This document shows positions 12,004 through 24,800 of a DNA stretch of 64,000 nucleotides, piece by piece. The translations under genes and the position numbers were made by a program. The number at the start of each line of letters is the position of its first letter. Position 1 is the first letter of the stretch. The notes beneath the pieces were generated by a model. That model saw only the letters and a list, made by a program, of their open reading frames with translations. It searched no databases and was not told where the DNA came from. The DNA is taken from contig JAWQEG010000082.1 in assembly GCA_033782935.1 (NCBI GenBank), positions 1,054,001-1,118,000 on the forward strand. Direction: 5' to 3'. This stretch comes from Petrolisthes cinctipes (taxonomy: Eukaryota; Arthropoda; Malacostraca; Decapoda; Porcellanidae).

Positions 12004-13575
12004 TAGAATATTTTCAAAATATAGGCTAAAAATATGCTAAAAATCGATCTTTTAGGTGCCAAAAAGTCGATATCTCAAATTCAGTCCCAAAACACCCGAA
12101 AATTCGATATTTAGGGGTTCCAGAAGCGATCTGTACATGCCTACTCCGTGTTAGAGTATTTTCAAAATGTATGCTCAAAACATACTGAAAATCGATTTTT
12201 AGGTGCACAAAAGTCGATATGTGCATGCATCTTCAGTACCCGTTTATATCTCAAATTCAGGCTCAAAACTCCCGAAAATTCAATATTTTGGGGTCCCAGA
12301 AGCAATCTGTACATGCCTACTCAGTGTTAGAGTATTTTCAAAATACAGGCCCAAAACATGCTGAAAATCGATATTTTAGATGCCCAAAGTCAATATGTGC
12401 ATGTATCTTCTGTACCCGTTTATATCTCAAATTCAGGCTCAAAACACCCGAAAATTCAATATTTTGGGGTCCCAGAAGCAATCTGTACATGCCTACACAG
12501 TGCTAGAATATTTTCAAAATATAGGCTAAAAACATGCTAAAAATCGACATTTTAGGTGCCAAAAAATCGATATCTCAAATTCAGTCCCAAAACACCCGAA
12601 AATTCGATATTTAGAGTTCCCAGAAGGTATCTGTACATGCCTACTCCGTGTTAGAGTATTTTCAAAAGACAGGCCAAAAACATACTGAAAATCGATCTTT
12701 TAGGTGCCCAAAAGTCGATATGTGTATGCATCTTCTGTACCAGTTTATATCTCAAATTCTGGCCCTAAACACCCGAAAATTCGATATTTTGGGGTCCCAG
12801 AAGCGATCTGTACATGCCTACTCCGTGTTAGAGCATTTTCAAAATTCAGGCCCAAAACATGCTGAAAATCGATATTTTTGGTGCCCAAAGTCAATATGTG
12901 CATGTATCTTCTGTACCCGTTTATATCTCAAATTCAGGCTCAAAACACCCGAAAATTCAATATTTTGGGGTCCCAGAAGCAATCTGTACATGCCTACTCA
13001 GTGCTAGAATATTTTCAAAATATAGGCTAAAAATATGCTAAAAATCGATCTTTTAGGTGCCAAAAAGTCGATATCTCAAATTCAGTCCCAAAACACCCGA
13101 AAATTCGATATTTAGGGGTTCCAGAAGCGATCTGTACATGCCTACTCCGTGTTAGAGTATTTTCAAAATACATGCTCAAAACATACTGAAAATCGATCTT
13201 TTAGGTGCACAAAAGTCGATATGTGCATGCATCTTCAGTACCCGTTTATATCTCAAATTCAGGCTCAAAACTCCCGAAAATTCAATATTTTGGGGTCCCA
13301 GAAGCAATCTGTACATGCCTACTCAGTGTTAGAGTATTTTCAAAATACAGGCCCAAAACATGCTTAAAATCGATATTTTAGATGCCCAAAGTCAATATGT
13401 GCATGTATCTTCTGTACCCGTTTATATCTCAAATTCAGGCTCAAAACACCCGAAAATTCAATATTTTGGGGTCCCAGAAGCAATCTGTACATGCCTTCAC
13501 AGTGCTAGAATATTTTCAAAATATAGGCTAAAAACATGCTAAAAATCGACATTTTAGGTGCCAAAAAATCGATAT

Positions 13576-14076
13576 ATCAAATTCAGTCCCAAAACACCCG
13601 AAAATTCGATATTTAGAGGTCCCAGAAGGTATCTGTACATGCCTACTCCGTGTTAGAGTATTTTCAAAATACAGGCCAAAAACATACTGAAAATCGATCT
13701 TTTAGGTGCCCAAAAGTCGATATGTGCATGCATCTTCTGTACCCGTTTATATCTCAAATTCTGGCCCTAAACACCCGAAAATTCGATATTTTGGGGTCCC
13801 AGAAGCGATCTGTACATGCCTACTCCGTGTTAGAGCATTTTCAAAATTCAGGCCCAAAACATGCTGAAAATCGATATTTTTGGTGCCCAAAGTCAATATG
13901 TGCATGTATCTTCTGTACCCGTTTATATCTCAAATTCAGGCTCAAAACACCCGAAAATTCAATATTTTGGGGTCCCAGAAGCAATCTGTACATGCCTACT
14001 CAGTGCTAGAATATTTTCAAAATATAGGCTAAAAACATGCTAAAAATCGATCTTTTAGGTGCTAAAAAGTCAATAT
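13576..14076 (+). repeat. Representative 501-bp HOR unit, type 2 (A2-B2-C)
   Basis: A second HOR subfamily with the same 177+176+148 layout (13576-13752, 13753-13928, 13929-14076). Its A2 monomer has TTAGAGGTCCCAGAAGG, ACAGGCCAAAAACATAC and GTGCCCAAAAGTC. Its B2 monomer starts CTCAAATTCTGGCCC and carries CAAAATTCAGGCCC and GATATTTTTGGTGCCC. Type 2 units are interspersed with type 1 and in places alternate with them (12074-14076 reads 1-2-1-2). B2 also occurs behind A1-like monomers (15904, 24206, 35288, 48399, 50078, 59545), so the subfamilies have recombined. Confidence 0.88.
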
Positions 14077-17000
14077 CTCAAATTCAGTCCCAAAACACCC
14101 AAAAATTCGATATTAAGGGGTCCCAGAAGCGATCTGTACATGCCTACTCAGTGTTAGCGTATTTTCAAAATACAGGCCCAGAACATGATGAAAATCTATA
14201 TTTTAGATGCCCAAAGTCAATATGTGCATGTATCTTCTGTACCCGTTTATATCTCAAATTCAGGCTCAAAACATCCGAAAATTCAATATTTTGGGGTCCC
14301 AGAAGCAATCTGTACATGCCTACTCAGTGCTAGAATATTTTCAAAATATAGGCTAAAAACATGCTAAAAATCGATCTTTTAGGTGCCAAAAAGTCGATAT
14401 CTCAAATTCAGTCCCAAAACACCCGAAAATTCGATATTTAGGGGTCCCAGAAGCGATCTGTACATGCCTACTCCGTGTTAGAGTATTTTCAAAATACATG
14501 CTCAAAACAAACTGAAAATCGATCTTTTAGGTGCACAAAAGTCGATATGTGCATGCATCTTCAGTACCCGTTTATATCTCAAATTCAGGCTCAAAACACC
14601 CGAAAATTCAATATTTTGGGGTCCCAGAAGCAATCTGTACATGCCTACTCAGTGTTAGAGTATTTTCAAAATACAGGCCCAGAACATGATGAAAATCGAT
14701 ATTTTAGATGCCCAAAGTCAATATGTGCATGTATCTTCTGTACCCGTTTATATCTCAAATTCAGGCTCAAAATACCCGAAAATTCAATATTTTGGGGTCT
14801 CAGAAGCAATCTGTACTTGCCTACTCAGTGCTAGAATATTTTCAAAATATAGGCTAAAAACATGCTAAAAATCGATCTTTTAGGTGCCAAAAAGTCGATA
14901 TCTCAAATTCAGTCCCAAAACACCCGAAAATTCGATATTTAGGGGTCCCAGAAGCGATCTGTACATGCCTACTCCGTGTTAGAGTATTTTCTAAATACAT
15001 GCTCAAAACAAACTGAAAATCGATCTTTTAGGTGCACAAAAGTCGATATGTGCATGCATCTTCAGTACCCGTTTATATCTCAAATTCAGGCTCAAAACAC
15101 CCGAAAATTCAATATTTTGGGGTCCCAGAAGCAATCTGTACATGCCTACTCAGTGTTAGAGTATTTTCAAAATACAGGCCCAAAACATGCTGAAAATCGA
15201 TATTTTAGATGCCCAAAGTCAATATGTGCATGTATTTTCTGTACCCGTTTATATCTCAAATTCAGGCTCAAAAAACCCGAAAATTCAATATTTTGGGGTC
15301 CCAGAAGCAATCTGTACATGCCTACACAGTGCTAGAATATTTTCAAAATATAGGCTAAAAACATGCTAAAAATCGACATTTTAGGTGTCAAAAAATCGAT
15401 ATCTCAAATTCAGTCCCAAAACACCCGAAAATTCGATATTTAGAGGTCCCAGAAGGTATCTGTACATGCTTACTCCGTTTTAGAGTATTTTCAAAATACA
15501 GGCCAAAAACATACTGAAAATCGAACTTTTAGGTGCCCAAAAGTCGATATGTGCATGCATCTTCTGTACCCGTTTATATCTCAAATTCTGGCCCTAAACA
15601 CCCGAAAATTCGATATTTTGGGGTCCCAGAAGCGATCTGTACATGCCTACTCCGTGTTAGAGTATTTTCAAAATTCAGGCCCAAAACATGCTGAAAATCG
15701 ATATTTTTGGTGCCCAAAGTCAATATGTGCATGTATCTTCTGTACCCGTTTATATCTCAAATTCAGGCTCAAAATACCCGAAAATTCAATATTTTGGGGT
15801 CCCAAAAGCAATCTGTACATGCCTACTCAGTGCTAGAATATTTTCAAAATATAGGCTAAAAACATGCTAAAAATCGATCTTTTAGGTGCCAAAAAGTCGA
15901 TATCTCAAATTCAGTCCCAAAACACCCGAAAATTCGATATTTAGGGGTCCCAGAAGCGATCTGTACATGCCTACTCCGTGTTAGAGTATTTTCAAAATAC
16001 ATGCTTAAAACATACTGAAAATCGATCTTTTAGGTGCACAAAAGTCGATATGTGCATGCATCTTCTGTACCCGTTTATATCTCAAATTCTGACCCTAAAC
16101 ACCCGAAAATTCGATATTTTGTGGTCCCAGAAGCGATCTGTACATGCCTACTCCGTGTTAGAATATTTTCAAAATTCAGGCACAAAACATGCTGAAAATC
16201 GATATTTTTGGTGCCCAAAGTCAATATGTGCATGTATCTTCTGTACACGTTTATATCTCAAATTCAGGCTCAAAACACCCGAAAATTCAATATTTTAGGG
16301 TCCCAGAAGCAATCTGTACATGCCTACTCAGTGCTAGAATATTTTCAAAATATAGGCTAAAAACATGCTAAAAATCGATCCTTTAGGTGCCAAAAAGTCG
16401 ATATCTCAAATTCAGTCCCAAAACACCCGAAAATTCGATATTTAGGGGTCCCAGAAGCGATCTGTACATGCCTACTCCGTGTTAGAGTATTTTCAAAATA
16501 CATGCTCAAAACATACTGAAAATCGATCTTTTAGGTGCACAAAAGTCGATATGTGCATGCATCTTCAGTACCCGTTTATATCTCAAATTCAGGCCCAAAA
16601 CACCCGAAAATTCAATATTTTGGGGTCCCAGAAACAATCTGTACATGCCTACTCAGTGTTAGAGTATTTTCGAAATACAGGCCCAGAACATGCTGAAAAT
16701 CGATATTTTAGATGCCCAAAGTCAATATGTGCATGTATCTTCTGTACCCGTTTATATCTCAAATTCAGGCTCAAAACACCCGAAAATTCAATATTTTGGG
16801 GTCCCAGAAGCAATCTGTACATGCCTACACAGTGCTAGAATATTTTCAAAATATAGGCTAAAAACATGCTAAAAATCGATCTTTTAGGTGCCAAAAAGTC
16901 GATATCTCAAATTCAGTCCCAAAACACCCGAAAATTCGATATTTTGGGGTCCCAGAAGCAATCTGTACATGCCTACTCAGTGTTAGAGTATTTTCAAAAT

Positions 17001-17229
17001 ACAGGCCTAAAACATGCTAAAAATCGATATTTTAGATGCCCAAAGTCAATATGTGCATGTATCTTCGGTACCCGTTTATATCTCAAATTCAGGCTCAAAA
17101 CATCCGAAAATTCAATATTTTGGGGTCCCAGAAGCAATCTGTACATTCCTACTCAGTGCTAGAATATTTTCAAAATATAGGCTAAAAACATGCTAAAAAT
17201 CGATCTTTTAGGTGCCATAAAGTCGATAT

Positions 17230-17720
17230 CTCAAATTCAGTCCCAAAACACCCGAAAATTCGATATTAAGGGGTCCCAGAAGCGATCTGTACATGCCTAC
17301 TCCGTGTTAGAGTATTTTCAAAATACATGCTCAAAACATACTGAAAATCGATCTTTTAGGTGCACAAAAGTCGATATTTGCATGCATCTTCAGTACCCGT
17401 TTATATCTCAAATTCAGGCTCAAAACACCCGAAAATTCAATATTTTGGGGTCCCAGAAGCAATCTGTACATGCCTACTCAGTGTTAGAGTATTTTCAAAA
17501 TACAGGCCCAAAACATGCTGAAAATCGATATTTTAGATGCCCAAAGTCAATATGTGCATGTATTTTCTGTACCCGTTTATATCTCAAATTCAGGCTCAAA
17601 ACACCCGAAAATTCAATATTTTGGGGTCCCAGAAGCAATCTGTACAGTGCTAGAATATTTTCAAAATATAGGCTAAAAACATGCTAAAAATCGATCTTTT
17701 AGGTGCCAAAAAGTCGATAT
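17230..17720 (+). repeat. 491-bp unit with a 10-bp deletion in C
   Basis: CTGTACATGCCTACACAGTG is shortened to CTGTACAGTG near 17640. The deleted 10 bp are bounded by ACA direct repeats. The same deletion defines the 491-bp units at 35789-36279, 51404-51894, 55400-55890 and 60046-60536. Confidence 0.88.
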
Positions 17721-18221
17721 CTCAAATTCAGTCCCAAAACACCCGAAAATTCGATATTTAGGGGTCACAGAAGCGATCTGTACATGCCTACTCCGTGTTA
17801 GAGTATTTTCAAAATACATGCTCAAAACATACTGAAAATCGATCTTTTAGGTGCACAAAAGTCGATATGTGTATGCATCTTCAGTACCCGTTTATATCTC
17901 AAATTCAGGCTCAAAACACCCGAAAATTCAATATTTTGGGGTCCCAGAAGCAATCTGTACATGCCTACTCAGTGTTAGAGTATTTTCAAAATACAGGCCT
18001 AAAACATGCTGAAAATCGATATTTTAGATGCCCAAAGTCAATATGTGCATGTATCTTCTGTACCCGTTTATATCTCAAATTCAGGCTCAAAACACCCGAA
18101 AATTCAATATTTTGGGGTCCCAGAAGCAATCTGTACATGCCTACACAGTGCTAGAATATTTTCAAAATATAGGCTAAAAACATGCTAAAAATCGACATTT
18201 TAGGTGCCAAAAAATCGATAT

Positions 18222-18899
18222 ATCAAATTTAGTCCCAAAACACCCGAAAATTCGATATTTAGAGGTCCCAGAAGGTATCTGTTCATGCCTACTCCGTGAT
18301 AGAGTATTTTCAAAATACAGGCCAAAAACATACTGAAAATCGATCTTTTAGGTGCCCAAAAGTCGATATGTGCATGCATCTTCTGTACCCGTTTATATCT
18401 CAAATTCTGGCCCTAAACACCCGAAAATTCTATATTTTGGGGTCCCAGAAGCGATCTGTACATGCCTACTCCGTGTTAGACTATTTTCAAAATACATGCT
18501 TAAAACATACTGAAAATCGATCTTTTAGGTGCACAAAAGTCGATATGTGCATGCATCTTCTGTACCCGTTTATATCTCAACTTCTGACCCTAAACACCCG
18601 AAAATTCGATATTTTGGGGTCCCAGAAGCGATCTGTACATGCCTACTCCGTGTTAGAGTATTTTCAAAATTCAGGCCCAAAACATGCTGAAAATCGATAT
18701 TTTTGGTGCCCAAAGTCAATATGTGCATGTATCTTCTGTACCCGTTTATATCTCAAATTCAGGCTCAAAACACCCGAAAATTCAATATTTTGGGGTCCCA
18801 GAAGCAATCTGTACATGCCTACTCTGTGCTAGAATATTTTCAAAATACAAGCTAAAAACATGCTAAAAATCGATCCTTTAGGTGCCAAAAAGTCGATAT
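18222..18899 (+). repeat. 678-bp four-monomer unit (A2-A-B2-C)
   Basis: Length is 177+177+176+148. An additional A-type monomer, with TACATGCTTAAAACATAC and GTGCACAAAAG, follows A2. The B2 monomer then opens with the unusual CTCAACTTCTGACCC. The same composition occurs at 19725-20402, 52396-53073 and 53897-54574, the last with CTCAAATTCTGACCC. Confidence 0.88.
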
Positions 18900-19724
18900 C
18901 TCAAATTCAGTCCCAAAACACCCGAAAATTCGATATTTAGGGGTCAAAGAAGCGATCTGTACATGCCTACTCCGTGTTAGAGTATTTTCAAAATACATGC
19001 TCAAAACATACTGAAAATCGATCTTTTAGGTGCACAAAAGTCGATATGTGCATGCATCTTCAGTACCCGTTTATATCTCAAATTCAGGCCCAAAACACCC
19101 GAAAATTCAATATTTTGGGGTCCCAGAAACAATCTGTACATGCCTACTCAGTGTTAGAGTATTTTCAAAATACAGGCCCAAAACATGCTGAAAATCGATA
19201 TTTTAGATGCCCAAAGTCAATATGTGCATGTATCTTCTGTACCCGTTTATATCTCAAATACAGGCTCAAAACACCCGAAAATTCAATATTTTGGGGTCCC
19301 AGAAGCAATCTGTACATGCCTACACAGTGCTAGAATATTTTCAAAATATAGGCTAAAAACATGCTAAAAATCGATCTTTTAGGTGCCAAAAAGTCGATAT
19401 CTCAAATTCAGTCCCAAAACACCCGAAAATTCGATATTTTGGTGTCCCAGAAGCAATCTGTACATGCCTACTCAGTGTTAGAGTATTTTCAAAATACAGG
19501 CCCAAAACATGCTGAAAATCGATATTTTAGATGCCCAAAGTCAATATGTGCATGTATCTTCTGTACCCGTTTATATCTCAAATTCAGGCTCAAAACACCC
19601 GAAAATTCAATATTTTGGGGTCCCAGAAGCAATCTGTACATGCCTACACAGTGCTAGAATATTTTCAAAATATAGGCTAAAAACATGCTAAAAATCGACA
19701 TTTTAGGTGCCAAAAAATCAATAT

Positions 19725-20402
19725 CTCAAATTCAGTCCCAAAACACCCGAAAATTCGATATTTAGAGGTCCCAGAAGGTATCTGTTCATGCCTACTCCGT
19801 GATAGAGTATTTTCAAAATACAGGCAAAAAACATACTGAAAATCGATCTTTTAGGTGCCCAAAAGTCGATATGTGCATGCATCTTCTGTACCCGTTTATA
19901 TCTCAAATTCTGGCCCTAAACACCCGAAAATTCGATATTTTGGGGTCCCAGAAGCGATCTGTACATGCCTACTCCGTGTTAGAGTATTTTCAAAATACAT
20001 GCTTAAAACATACTGAAAATCGATCTTTTAGGTGCACAAAAGTCGATATGTGCATGCATCTTCTGTACCCGTTTATATCTCAACTTCTGACCCTAAACAC
20101 CCGAAAATTCGATATTTTGGGGTCCCAGAAGCGATCTGTACATGCCTACTCCGTGTTAGAGTATTTTCAAAATTCAGGCCCAAAACATGCTGAAAATCGA
20201 TATTTTTGGTGCCCAAAGTCAATATGTGCATGTATCTTCTGTACCCGTTTATATCTCAAATTCAGGCTCAAAACACCCGAAAATTCAATATTTTGGGGTC
20301 CCAGAAGCAATCTGTACATGCCTACTCAGTGCTAGAATATTTTCAAAATACAAGCTAAAAACATGCTAAAAATCGATCCTTTAGGTGCCAAAAAGTCGAT
20401 AT
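19725..20402 (+). repeat. 678-bp four-monomer unit, second copy
   Basis: Same composition as 18222-18899, 1503 bp downstream. The interval 18222-19724 and the stretch from 19725 onward share unit lengths 678, 501, 324. Both are followed by a unit with the rare GGGGTCAAAGAAGCG (near 18941 and 20444), so this is a local duplication of about 1.5 kb. Confidence 0.85.
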
Positions 20403-21728
20403 CTCAAATTCAGTCCCAAAACACCCGAAAATTCGATATTTAGGGGTCAAAGAAGCGATCTGTACATGCCTACTCCGTGTTAGAGTATTTTCAAAATACA
20501 TGCTCAAAACATACTGAAAATCGATCTTTTAGGTGCACAAAAGTCGATATGTGCATGCATCTTCAGTACCCGTTTATATCTCAAATTCAGGCCCAAAACA
20601 CCCGAAAATTCAATATTTTGGGGTCCCAGAAACAATCTGTACATGCCTACTCAGTGTTAGAGTATTTTCAAAATACAGGCCCAAAACATGCTGAAAATCG
20701 ATATTTTAGATGCCCAAAGTCAATATGTGCATGTATCTTCTGTACCCGTTTATATCTCAAATTCAGGCTCAAAACACCCGAAAATTCAATATTTTGGGGT
20801 CCCAGAAGCAATCTGTACATGCCTACACAGTGCTAGAATATTTTCAAAATATAGGCTAAAAACATGCTAAAAATCGATCTTTTAGGTGCCAAAAAGTCGA
20901 TATCTCAAATTCAGTCCCAAAACACCCGAAAATTCGATATTTTGGGGTCCCAGAAGCAATCTGTACATGCCTACTCAGTGTTAGAGTATTTTCAAAATAC
21001 AGGCCCAAAACATGCTGAAAATCGATATTTTAGATGCCCAAAGTCAATATGTGCATGTATCTTCGGTACCCGTTTATATCTCAAATTCAGGCTCAAAACA
21101 TCCGAAAATTCAATATTTTGGGGTCCCAGAAGCAATCTGTACATGCCTACTCAGTGCTAGAATATTTTCAAAATATAGGCTAAAAACATGCTAAAAATCG
21201 ATCTTTTAGGTGCCAAAAAGTCGATATCTCAAATTCAGTCCCAAAACACCCGAAAATTCGATATTAAGGGGTCCCAGAAGCGATCTGTACATGCCAACTC
21301 CGTGTTAGAGTATTTTCAAAATACATGCTCAAAACATACTGAAAATCGATCTTTTAGGTGCACAAAAGTCGATATTTGCATGCATCTTCAGTACCCGTTT
21401 ATATCTCAAATTCAGGCTCAAAACACCCGAAAATTCAATATTTTGGGGTCCCAGAAGCAATCTGTACATGCCTACTCAGTGTTAGAGTATTTTCAAAATA
21501 CAGGCCCAAAACATGCTGAAAATCGATATTTTAGATGCCCAAAGTCAATATGTGCATGTATTTTCTGTACCCGTTTATATCTCAAATTCAGGCTCAAAAC
21601 ACCCGAAAATTCAATATTTTGGGGTCCCAGAAGCAATCTGTACATGCCTACACAGTGCTAGAATATTTTCAAAATATAGGCTAAAAACATGCTAAAAATC
21701 GACATTTTAGGTGTCAAAAAATCGATAT

Positions 21729-21876
21729 CTCAAATTCAGTCCCAAAACACCCGAAAATTCGATATTTTGGGGTCCCAGAAGCAATCTGTACATGCCTACA
21801 CAGTGCTAGAATATTTTCAAAATATAGGCTAAAAACATGCTAAAAATCGATCTTTTAGGTGTCAAAAAATCGATAT
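21729..21876 (+). repeat. Lone 148-bp short unit
   Basis: One short monomer stands between two short junctions. It starts like A (CAGTCCCAAAACACCC, ATTCGATATTTTGGGG) and ends like C (CTACACAGTGCTAG, GGTGTCAAAAAATCGATAT). It is the smallest unit this system can produce and the likely product of an A/C exchange deleting two monomers. Confidence 0.88.
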
Positions 21877-24800
21877 CTCAAATTCAGTCCCAAAACACCC
21901 GAAAATTCGATATTTAGAGGTCCCAGAAGGTATCTGTACATGCCTACTCCGTGTTAGAGTATTTTCAAAATACAGGCCAAAAACATACTGAAAATCGATC
22001 TTTTAGGTGCCCAAAAGTCGATATGTGTATGCATATTCAGTACCCGTTTATATCTCAAATTCAGGCTCAAAACACCCGAAAATTCAATATTTTGGGGTCC
22101 CAGAAGCAATCTGTACATGCCTACTCAGTGTTAGAGTATTTTCAAAATACAGGCCCAAAACATGCTGAAAATCGATATTTTAGATGCCCAAAGTCAATAT
22201 GTGCATGTATCTTCTGTACCCGTTTATATCTCAAATTCTGGCTCAAAACACCCGAAAATTCAATATTTTGGGGTCCCAGAAGCAATCTGTACATGCCTAC
22301 ACAGTGCTAGAATATTTTCAAAATATAGGCTAAAAACATGCTAAAAATCGACATTTTAGGTGCCAAAAAATCGATATCTCAAATTCAGTCCCAAAACACC
22401 CGAAAATTCGATATTTAGAGGTCCCAGAAGGTATCTGTTCATGCCTACTCCGTGATAGAGTATTTTCAAAATACAGGCCAAAAACATACTGAAAATCGAT
22501 CTTTTAGGTGCCCAAAAGTCGATATGTGCATGCATCTTCTGTACCCGTTTATATCTCAAATTCTGGCCCTAAACACCCGAAAATTCGATATTATGGGGTC
22601 CCAGAAGCGATCTGTACATGCCTACTCCGTGTTAGAGTATTTTCAAAATACAGGCCCAAAACATGCTGAAAATCGATATTTTTGGTGCCCAAAGTCAATA
22701 TGTGCATGTATCTTCTGTACCCGTTTATATCTCAAATTCAGGCTCAAAACACCCGAAAATTCAATATTTTGGGGTCCCAGAAGCAATCTGTACATGCCTA
22801 CACAGTGCTAGAATATTTTCAAAATATAGGCTAAAAACATGCTAAAAATCGACATTTTAGGTGCCAAAAAATCGATATCACAAATTCAGTCCCAAAACAC
22901 CCGAAAATTCGATATTTAGAGGTCCCAGAAGGTATCTGTACATGCCTACTCCGTGTTAGAGTATTTTCAAAATTCAGGCCCAAAACATGCTGAAAATCGA
23001 TATTTTTGGTGCCCAAAGTCAATATGTGCATGTATCTTCTGTACCCGTTTATATCTCAAATTCAGGCTCAAAACACCCGAAAATTCAATATTTTGGGGTC
23101 CCAGAAGCAATCTGTACATTCCTACTCAGTGCTAGAATATTTTCAAAATATAGGCTAAAAACATGCTAAAAATCGACATTTTAGGTGCCAAAAAATCGAT
23201 ATCACAAATTCAGTCCCAAAACACCCGAAAATTCGATATTTAGAGGTCCCAGAAGGTATCTGTACATGCCTACTCCGTGTTAGAGTATTTTCAAAATACA
23301 TGCTCAAAACATACTGAAAATCGATCTTTTAGGTGCACAAAAGTCGATATGTGCATGCATCTTCAGTACCCGTTTATATCTCAAATTCAGGCTCAAAAAC
23401 ACCCGAAAATTCAATATTTTGGGGTCCCAGAAGCAATCTGTACATGCCTACTCAGTGTTAGAGTATTTTCAAAATACAGGCCCAAAACATGCTGAAAATC
23501 GATATTTTAGATGCCCAAAGTCAATATGTGCATGTATCTTCTGTACCCGTTTATATCTCAAATACAGGCTCAAAACACCCGAAAATTCAATATTTTGGGG
23601 TCCCAGAAGCAATCTGTACATGCCTACACAGTGCTAGAATATTTTCAAAATATAGGCTAAAAACATGCTAAAAATCGACATTTTATGTGCCAAAAAATCG
23701 ATATCTCAAATTCAGTCCCAAAACACCCGAAAATTCGATATTTAGAGGTCCCAGAAGGTATCTGTACATGTTTACTCCGTGTTAGAGTATTTTCAAAATA
23801 CAGGCCAAAAACATACTGAAAATCGATCTTTTAGGTGACCAAAAGTCGATATGTGCATGCATCTTCTGTACCCGTTTATATCTCAAATTCTGGCCCAAAA
23901 CACCCAAAAATTCAATATTTTGGGGTCCCAGAAGCGATCTGTACATGCCTACTCCGTGTTAGAGTATTTTCAAAATTCAGGCCCAAAACATGCTGAAAAT
24001 CGATATTTTTGGTGCCCAAAGTCAATATGTGCATGTATCTTCTGTACCCGTTTATATCTCAAATTCAGGCTCAAAACACCCGAAAATTCAATATTTTGGG
24101 GTCCCAGAAGCAATCTGTACATGCCTACTCAGTGCTAGAATATTTTCAAAATATAGGCTAAAAACATGCTAAAAATCGATCTTTTAGGTGCCAAAAAGTC
24201 GATATCTCAAATTCAGTCCCAAAACACCCGAAAATTCGATATTTAGGGGTCCCAGAAGCGATCTGGACATGCCTACTCCGTGTTAGAGTATTTTCAAAAT
24301 ACATGCTTAAAACATACTGAAAATCGATCTTTTAGGTGCACAAAAGTCGATATGTGCATGCATCTTCTGTACCCGTTTATATCTCAAATTCTGGCCCTAA
24401 ACACCCGAAAATTCGATATTTTGGGGTCCCAGAAGCGATCTGTACATGCCTACTCCGTGTTAGAGTATTTTCAAAATTCAGGCCCAAAACATGCTGAAAA
24501 TCGATATTTTTGGTGCCCAAAGTCAATATGTGCATGTATCTTCTGTACCCGTTTATATCTCAAATTCAGGCTCAAAACACCCGAAAATTCAATATTTTGG
24601 GGTCCCAGAAGCAATCTGTACATGCCTACTCAGTGCTAGAATATTTTCAAAATATAGGCTAAAAACATGCTAAAAATCGATCTTTTAGGTGCCAAAAAGT
24701 CGATATCTCAAATTCAGTCCCAAAACACCCGAAATTCGATATTTTGGGGTCCCAGAAGCAATCTGTACATGCCTACTCAGTGTTAGAGTATTTTTAAAAT

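Larger units (their letters stand above)
9443..21385 (+). repeat. Superblock copy 1 (about 11.9 kb)
   Basis: Matches 39431 to about 55558 as a series of collinear segments. Evidence beyond unit lengths is rare variants at matching places: GCCTTCACAGTG (13494 and 45812), GTGCTAAAAAGTCAATATC (14060 and 46378), ATCGAACTTTTAGG (15520 and 48015), CTTCGGTACCCG (17063 and 51237), the 10-bp deletion at TGTACAGTGC (17641 and 51815), and GGGGTCAAAGAAGCG (18941 and 53115). Confidence 0.9.
9443..21728 (+). repeat. Array region 2: first copy of the ~12-kb superblock
   Basis: Unit starts are 9443, 9944, 10268, 10592, 10921, 11421, 11745, 12074, 12574, 13075, 13576, 14077, 14401, 14902, 15403, 15904, 16405, 16906, 17230, 17721, 18222, 18900, 19401, 19725, 20403, 20904 and 21228. 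From 9443 to about 21385 this order of unit lengths, including the rare 329, 491 and 678 units, is repeated at 39431 to about 55558. It includes two four-monomer units (18222 and 19725) in which an extra A-type monomer of 177 bp is inserted. Nothing but satellite is present. Confidence 0.93.
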
